DNA of 64,000 nucleotides, from NCBI GenBank assembly GCA_019096195.1, contig JAGTXK010000055.1, positions 310,001 through 374,000 on the forward strand. Direction: 5' to 3'. Shown here one piece after another: positions 58,487 to 64,000 of this stretch. The position numbers and the translations under genes are program-made. The first letter of the stretch is position 1, and each line of letters begins with the position of its first letter. Origin of the DNA: Boletus sp. NGJ. Lineage: Eukaryota; Basidiomycota; Agaricomycetes; Boletales; Boletaceae. The notes beneath the pieces were generated by a model. That model did not search any database. It was not told where the DNA came from and worked only from the letters and a program-made list of their open reading frames with translations.

Positions 58487-58656
58487 GAGTTGGGTTGGTA
58501 GTTGTGGATGATTATATGATGGATTGACGGTTCCATGGGCGACGCGTCAGCGCGTTCTAATACTTATTACTTATCGACACGCTGACGCGTCTCACGGAGT
58601 CACGAACGAGGACCTGCATCCGATATCATTGAACTGATACAACAAAGTTCTTCTAC

Positions 58657-60025
58657 TTATGTAGGGATCTGGGTAGTAGGATAACCAGCGAGAGCAGTAG
58701 AAATTGCCTTGGCCAAGATGCTAATAACAAGACCTTAGCGAACAGAGGCACAAAGTACGCCAAAGCACTTACTCGTGAACAGTGAATAACGGGTGGAGCG
58801 TGTTCAGCCAGCTGAGTCATTCTATCAGCCAAAGAGTCCGAACCAACGTGAAAACAACTCACAAGTAGCTGGACACAGGGGCACAGCCCTCTACCTGATA
58901 AGTACGGGTGGGAGTACCACTCTCGTACGCAGGACAATATCCAGTAACGTTCACAAAGCCGAATGTCTGCCACTCATTAAGAAGAGTATTAAAGATGGGC
59001 TGAGTGTCAAAAACCGTGACACTGCCGAGATCTGTATAGTTTGCCTGGAATTCGCGCACGCTCTGCGTCAACCGGGTGTTGTAGTTGGCGATGTCAGTAC
59101 CCATTTGTGCTGCTGCCTGAGGCCCTTGTTCAAGCATGAGTGGTGCACGGTTCGTGGGCGGGACCGTCAAAAACAGGAAGTTACGAGCCCCTGCGTTGTA
59201 CAGATCATCCACCTTCGAAACAGCAGTTCAGTCGTGTAAGCCTGAAAACAATTCATAGCTGTACCTGTGAGAAGAGCCGATCCATCAAGGTACCGTAGAA
59301 CTGGAATTGAGTGATGTTTGTCTGTTAGAGCGCCTAAACATCAGATGCATCCTAGCAGTAACATCGAGAAACACCGACCCAGCCGGCCGAGTTTCCAATG
59401 TCATTGATGCCAATCCAGATAGCAAACAGGCTGTTTGTGCTATCCCACTGAGCTCCAGCGGGCTTTGGTGCTCGATACTCGTTGAACTGGGAGACCTGAT
59501 CAACAACTGACCTGGCAGACGGCGATGAGGATACAAATGAAGTGAAGAGAACTATGCAACACTTACAATACCGTAGGGAGGTACGGGGGAACCAGAGCAC
59601 TATCAATGGTCGCACCGCCGTACGCTAAATTGAAGGTCTGCATTGACAGATAGTTAGGCTCGATCTCTTTCGCGCAATCATCTTGCTAACCTTGACCGCG
59701 GTCTGATTATAAGTGCTAGCTACAGGACAACTGAATCACTCGACGGAAGCTACGCGAGGTCCCTCTCACTTAAAAATTCAACCCAGTTTGGGCCATTTGA
59801 AGATGTCTAAGTTAACATGAGCACGCTGCGGTGATCAAAGTATTGGCGAATCACACTCACGTATCCTGGTGTTGGAGAATTTACACCTGCCGAGATGTTG
59901 TACCCATCTGTAGTGTACGAGTCCCCAAACACAAACATGTACTCGGTGGCATTCCAAGGGATGGCGGACGCGACGGGGACGAAGAACAGGCTAGCAGCCA
60001 AGGCATGAAAACTGCGATAAAGCAT
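58657..60025 (-). CDS. Secreted SGNH/GDSL esterase, CE16 acetylesterase-like
   Basis: Extracellular esterase likely acting on acetylated sugars or cell-wall oligosaccharides. The signal peptide MLYRSFHALAASLFFVPVASA starts at 60025. Several short exons join in phase. SGNH blocks: block I MFVFGDSYT (nucleophile Ser), the Gly-containing block FNLAYGGATIDS, block III WIGINDIG (Asn), and block V WLNTLHPLFTVH with the catalytic His; Asn in place of the usual Asp before LHP is common in CE16. The C-terminus is AISTALAGYPTTQIPT. Also visible are NFLFLTVPPTNRAP and YNTRLTQSVREFQANYTDLG. The size (about 330 residues) fits CE16. It is divergent from the AP-2 mu gene across 530 bp. Confidence 0.9.
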
Positions 60026-60555
60026 GCTGCAAATGTTGAAACCCTCGAGGAGTTTTACAACCTCTAACTCCACTAGCCCTGCTCTTCTTTAATAGCACAC
60101 GGTGGTTCCGTCATAGCCCGACAATTGTCCGAGCGAAATCAACCGGCATAGCGGACCGCGTGTAGTCCCCTGTATTTCCCCAGCGTCGAACATGTGCAAC
60201 AGTCAAAGGTGTTTGAGGCGAAGAGGGCGGTGATGACTCACAAAAAGAAGTTCACATCGCGTGAAAAGGTCGGTCAGGTGGTATCTTGACGGTACCTCGG
60301 GTGGGTTAACGCTTCCATGATCGGATGGCACCTAGAGCTGGTCTGCTGGTACAAGGCTGATTCGACGAGGGCCAGAGTACGGAAGTCGTGGCACTCGAGG
60401 TTAACTGAGTAGTGAAACGAGTCCAAAATGAAGAAGACGCGATTTCCCAATATAGGTACAACCCCCAAGATTGGGGGTCGTGGCCAGCACCGGAAGGGAA
60501 GGCGGACAGTTACAACCGCTCCTCTCAAACACGGTCGCATCCTTTGACTAAAGCA
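60026..60555. promoter_or_regulatory. Divergent intergenic region
   Basis: 530 bp between the esterase start (minus) and the AP-2 mu start (plus). No gene is seen, and both promoters should lie here. Confidence 0.45.
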
Positions 60556-62389
60556 ATGATTTCGGTGAGTGTTCAAGGGATTCAGAAGAGATGGCTCGGG
60601 AACTATAACCTCACACGCTTCCCAGGCATTCTTCATCTTCAACCAAAAAGGAGAGGTTGGTCACTGTACGGTCCGCGGATGACCTTCTGGAGTATTGATC
60701 TTGGCATCTACGTCCAGGTCTTGATTTCTCGTTTATATCGAACGGATTTCAAGTATGACTCTCCTGCCTCTTCACACGGCTGCTAGTCATTCAGATCATT
60801 CTTTTCAGGCGTTCAATAGCGGATGTATTCCGAATCCAAGTCGTGTCCAACAGCGACGTGCGGTCACCTATAATCACGTTGGGCTCTACGAGCTTTTTCC
60901 ACGTCCGCGTCAACAACCTATACGTCGTTGCTGTTACCAAGTAAGCCAGACAATTCCCTTACCGCACAACCTTGACCCAAACACGTGCTCAGGACCAACG
61001 CTAATGCCGCTCTCGTATTTGAGTACTGCTACCGCTTCATAACGATCGCCAAATCCTACTTTGGAAAAGTTGACGAGGAGTCTGTCAAAAACAATTTTGT
61101 CTTGATCTATGAATTGATAGACGGTATGATCTGTGCCAAGTGCTATGCATTCTCGATCTCATGTGATAGCGTTTCAGAAATCAACGACTTTGGTTATCCA
61201 CAAAACAGTGAAATAGATACGCTGAAGAGTTATATCACAACGGAGAGTGTCATGTCATCTCCACATGTCGCCGTACGCTCTATTCTGTACCTCTTCTGCG
61301 CTTGAGTTCACTTCGTGTTGAAGGAAGAGTCTGCGAAGATTACTGAGCAAGCGACGGGCGCGACAAGTTGGCGACGTGGCGACGTCAAGTACAAAAAGAA
61401 CGAGGCATTCGTTGATGTTGTGGAAACAGTCAACCTCAGTATGAGTGCTAAAGGTCAGTTGCATGAGCTCATGTTCTGGCGAGCGTTCTCAAATTGTCGT
61501 CTTAGGGACCATACTCCGAGCAGATGTCGACGGCCACATACAAATGCGGGCCTATTTGTCCGGCAGACCTGAGTGCAAATTTGGTCTCAATGATAAGTTG
61601 GTCATTGATAAAAACGACCGCGGTGCCAGTGGAGGTGACGGTGTGGAGCTAGACGATTGTCGATTCCACCAATGTGTCCGCCTTAATGAATTTGATTCCA
61701 ATCGAACCATCAGCTTCATCCCACCTGATGGCGAGTTTGAACTTATGAGGCGAGCGGCGGCCATCTTTTTTTGTGAGATTGAACCTGAATGCCTTGTCCG
61801 TTTAGGTATAGAGCAACGTTGAACGTGAAGCTTCCGCTGCGCGTAATTGCCACCGTCAACGAAATCGGTACCTCACAAGTTTCCTATACGGTCTCTATCA
61901 AGGCAAACTTCGGTAATAAACTCTCCGCTACCGATGTCGTGCTCAGAATACCAACTCCGCTGAACACGACGACCGTGGATTGCAAAGTTGCGAACGGTAA
62001 GGCCAAGTATGTCCCTGCGGAAAATGTCGTGATCTGGAAGTACGTCAAGCTGTACATCGCTTGAGCGCTAGTGAGGCTAACATATTGCACCAGAATGCCC
62101 CGGATACAAGGCGGCCAAGAGTGTACATTCACAGCATCCGCTGAACTCACTTCCACGACGGTTCGACAAGTATGGGCTCGGCCGCCCATCGACGTCGACT
62201 TCCAGGTCCTGATGTTCACAGCATCTGGGTTGACCGTTCGCTTTTTGAAGGTATTCGAGAAAAGCAACTACCGCAGTATTAAATGGGTTCGCTATCTCAC
62301 AAAAGCAAGTGGGTCGTATCAGATTCGGGTGAGTTCTCGATCCATGCTCTTCGGTTTAGTCGATTATAACCTGGCGCCGGCAGTTCTGA
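60556..62389 (+). CDS. APM4: AP-2 adaptor complex subunit mu
   Basis: Cargo-binding medium chain of the AP-2 clathrin adaptor at the plasma membrane. Exons 60556-60564, 60626-60655, 60718-60752, 60809-60940, 60993-61123, 61178-61272, 61324-61453, 61506-61749, 61806-62039, 62094-62328 and 62384-62389 close in phase for 426 residues. N-terminal longin-like domain: [49 protein letters not shown]. Mu-homology domain: [76 protein letters not shown]. The first exon is 9 nt (MIS) and the last is 6 nt (Phe-stop), restoring the family end YQIRF. The intron 61750-61805 has a GC donor. Closer to AP-2 than AP-1 mu by sequence. Confidence 0.95.
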
Positions 62390-62669
62390 GGCATCAGACC
62401 AGCCTTTTATATACACGGAATTTACGATAGGATATTCTCGTTGGTAATATCTAATATACTTTTGGGAGATCAGGGGCTGCTAGTTTGCAAGTATCGTCCG
62501 AGTGCAGGTTGCTTGTTGAGTGGAGCGCGATCTATGACTGCCCAATCCAGGTAATCTCATAATCCTCGCTGGGTTTGCACGCGCGTAGTATCAGTGTCGT
62601 AACTCTCCCCAATTGTTCACTCGTTCGTTCCTCAACTCTTCACAATCCAAGCAGCGCTCGTCTGGTTTC

Positions 62670-64000
62670 ATGTTCTGGAGGTAGTTCATTATATCTCAGC
62701 CGGTAAATGCCTGCGTGACGATTTTCGCTCTCGTGCAGATTCGGCTTCCATAACACGTCCGCGATAGACAGTCTCCTGGACAAGGACGATGTCTCGCTGG
62801 AAGCCATACTAGACGAAGACGATCTGCTACAAGAATGCAAGTCCCAAAATACGAGACTCATCGACTATTTTCAGCGCGTCGATGTCTTGAAGCGCTTATT
62901 AGGGTATGTCACTGGCGAGATTGAGGGTACCGAGGAGAGAGGCCGATTCAAGTGCGTGACAGTTTCAATCGAGTCTCCATTGACGTCTGACGGCGCAAAG
63001 ATACCCATATGTCGCAACCGAAGTACTTTGCAGCGAGATTTGGTCTATCGTGGAGACTTGCGTGAACCACAACGAGGAGCTTCTCGCCCCCTTCTGGGAG
63101 ACCGTACTTGATAGGTGCCCCGAGGACATGAAAATGGGGATGGTCATGGCGTCGCATTTTGCAAAGATCAACGCTGTATTTCTCACCAAGAAACCTGCAG
63201 AGGTAAGTCGTAACCTACCTTTTTCGTGCCGCTTATTCCGTCGTAGATGTTGGCGTTTATCCAGTCCCAACCGTCCGTCGTGGAGCGGTTACTTCGTCAT
63301 GTCGAGACCCCTTCAATAGTGGATTTGCTCGTTCGCATTATCCAACTGGATGAGCATCCAGGCGGAGCGGGTGTCCTCGAAGTATGCTCTTACATGCACT
63401 CTTGTGTACAGTCACTCACCCCCCGTCGGCACCCAGTGGTTATCTTCAGAACAACTTATGAAGAGGTTGATAGGTCTACTTTCTCCTTCCCATTCCAGCG
63501 ATATGCACACCGTCGTGTCGGAACTCATCAAAGGGATTATCTCCATGGCTGCCCCCTCGCCCGGTGCCGGCTTGACAGAAGGGCTCCAGAATGGCCCTGC
63601 GTCAAATCGTTTTGCACGGGAATTGGCTCACAGGGACAGTATCTCCACGTTGGCTGGATATATCCTCTACGACTTTGAGGCTGACCAACCTCTCGTCAAA
63701 GCTTCGGGGGGTGACGACGCTGACAACGTTGCTGCCCCTCCCTCCGAGTTTCCAAATGGACATTCCGCCACGTCATCCGTCATCCACTCAATATCTGTCA
63801 TCATTGAGCTTATCAGAAAGAACAACTCGGACTACTTTGAACCGTATCTATTCCACACGCTGCGGAATCGACTGATACAAGTCCAACAGCAGCTCCAGGG
63901 CGCAGAGGACGCGCGAGAAACACTGGAGGTAACGATGAAGGAGATGGTTGACCGAATGGGGGTTGTCAATCTCGGATCATTGCTGGATATCATGTGCGAA
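62670..64000 (+). CDS. SAPS-family PP6/Sit4 phosphatase regulatory subunit (5' part)
   Basis: Regulatory subunit of Sit4/PP6-type phosphatase. Exons 62670-62680, 62739-62951, 63001-63202, 63247-63381 and 63437 to beyond 64000 join in phase. The protein starts MFWRFGFHNTSAIDSLLDK, the typical SAPS N-terminus. SAPS-domain helices follow: RLIDYFQRVDVLKRLLGYV, CVNHNEELLAPFWETVLD, ASHFAKINAVFLTKKPAE, VVERLLRHVETPSIVDLLVR, SVIIELIRKNNSDYFEPY. The first exon is 11 nt. The reading frame is open at the window edge, so the C-terminal half is outside. Confidence 0.94.

Noticed and set aside
1-64000. tRNA, rRNA and CRISPR features
   Set aside because: I looked for B-box-like GGTTCRA sequences and regular direct repeats; the few hits lay in coding sequence or lacked partner elements.

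Overview
The window looks like nuclear DNA of a filamentous basidiomycete, probably an agaricomycete. Protein-coding genes lie close together on both strands. They are split by many introns of about 48-60 bp, some around tiny exons. There is a class I hydrophobin with eight cysteines and a short secreted SGNH esterase. There are also members of the WD40/TPR/HET protein families that are expanded in mushrooms and their relatives. No rRNA, tRNA, CRISPR or bacterial operon structure was seen. I cannot name the species; a Rhizoctonia/Ceratobasidium-like fungus is a guess.

Left part (1-31 kb), mostly housekeeping. A Hel2/ZNF598-type ribosome-quality-control E3 ligase (minus) has a short DNA transposon with 77-bp terminal inverted repeats sitting 44 bp upstream of its start codon. 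A long coiled-coil protein (minus) and a USP10/Ubp3-type deubiquitinase (plus) share a 219-bp divergent promoter. A WD40 - coiled-coil - TPR - HET gene that looks decayed follows. Next come a cytochrome P450, an APN1 endonuclease IV with a mitochondrial-type leader, an RBR E3 ligase, the COA1 cytochrome-oxidase assembly factor and an NAD(P)-binding reductase-like protein. A decayed P-loop-like gene, RRP7 and a second RBR ligase paralogous to the first complete this part.

Middle (31-46 kb). A 14-TM-type MFS transporter is followed by a truncated duplicate of the 3' end of an apyrase gene, a decayed WD40 gene, the hydrophobin, the complete YND1-like Golgi apyrase and a two-domain PWWP/Tudor-like chromatin protein. 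The duplicated segment (35.8-36.5 kb, matching 39.5-40.9 kb) brackets the WD40 remnant and the hydrophobin.

Right part (46-64 kb). A gene-poor stretch of about 4 kb precedes a His/Pro-rich protein of unknown function. A second gene-poor stretch of about 2 kb precedes a Ser/Pro-rich protein. Then come a TRF4-type poly(A) polymerase, a small monooxygenase-like membrane protein with two frame changes, a CE16-type esterase, the AP-2 mu subunit and the 5' part of a SAPS-family phosphatase regulator that runs off the end.

The genes do not form one pathway. Two themes recur. One is ubiquitin and RNA quality control (Hel2, USP10/Ubp3, two RBR ligases, TRF4, RRP7). The other is fast-evolving self/non-self-type proteins (HET/TPR/WD40 gene, WD40 remnant, P-loop-like remnant). 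Exon coordinates given for the main genes were built by hand from reading frame, family conservation and GT-AG or GC-AG sites, and the phases close without remainder.
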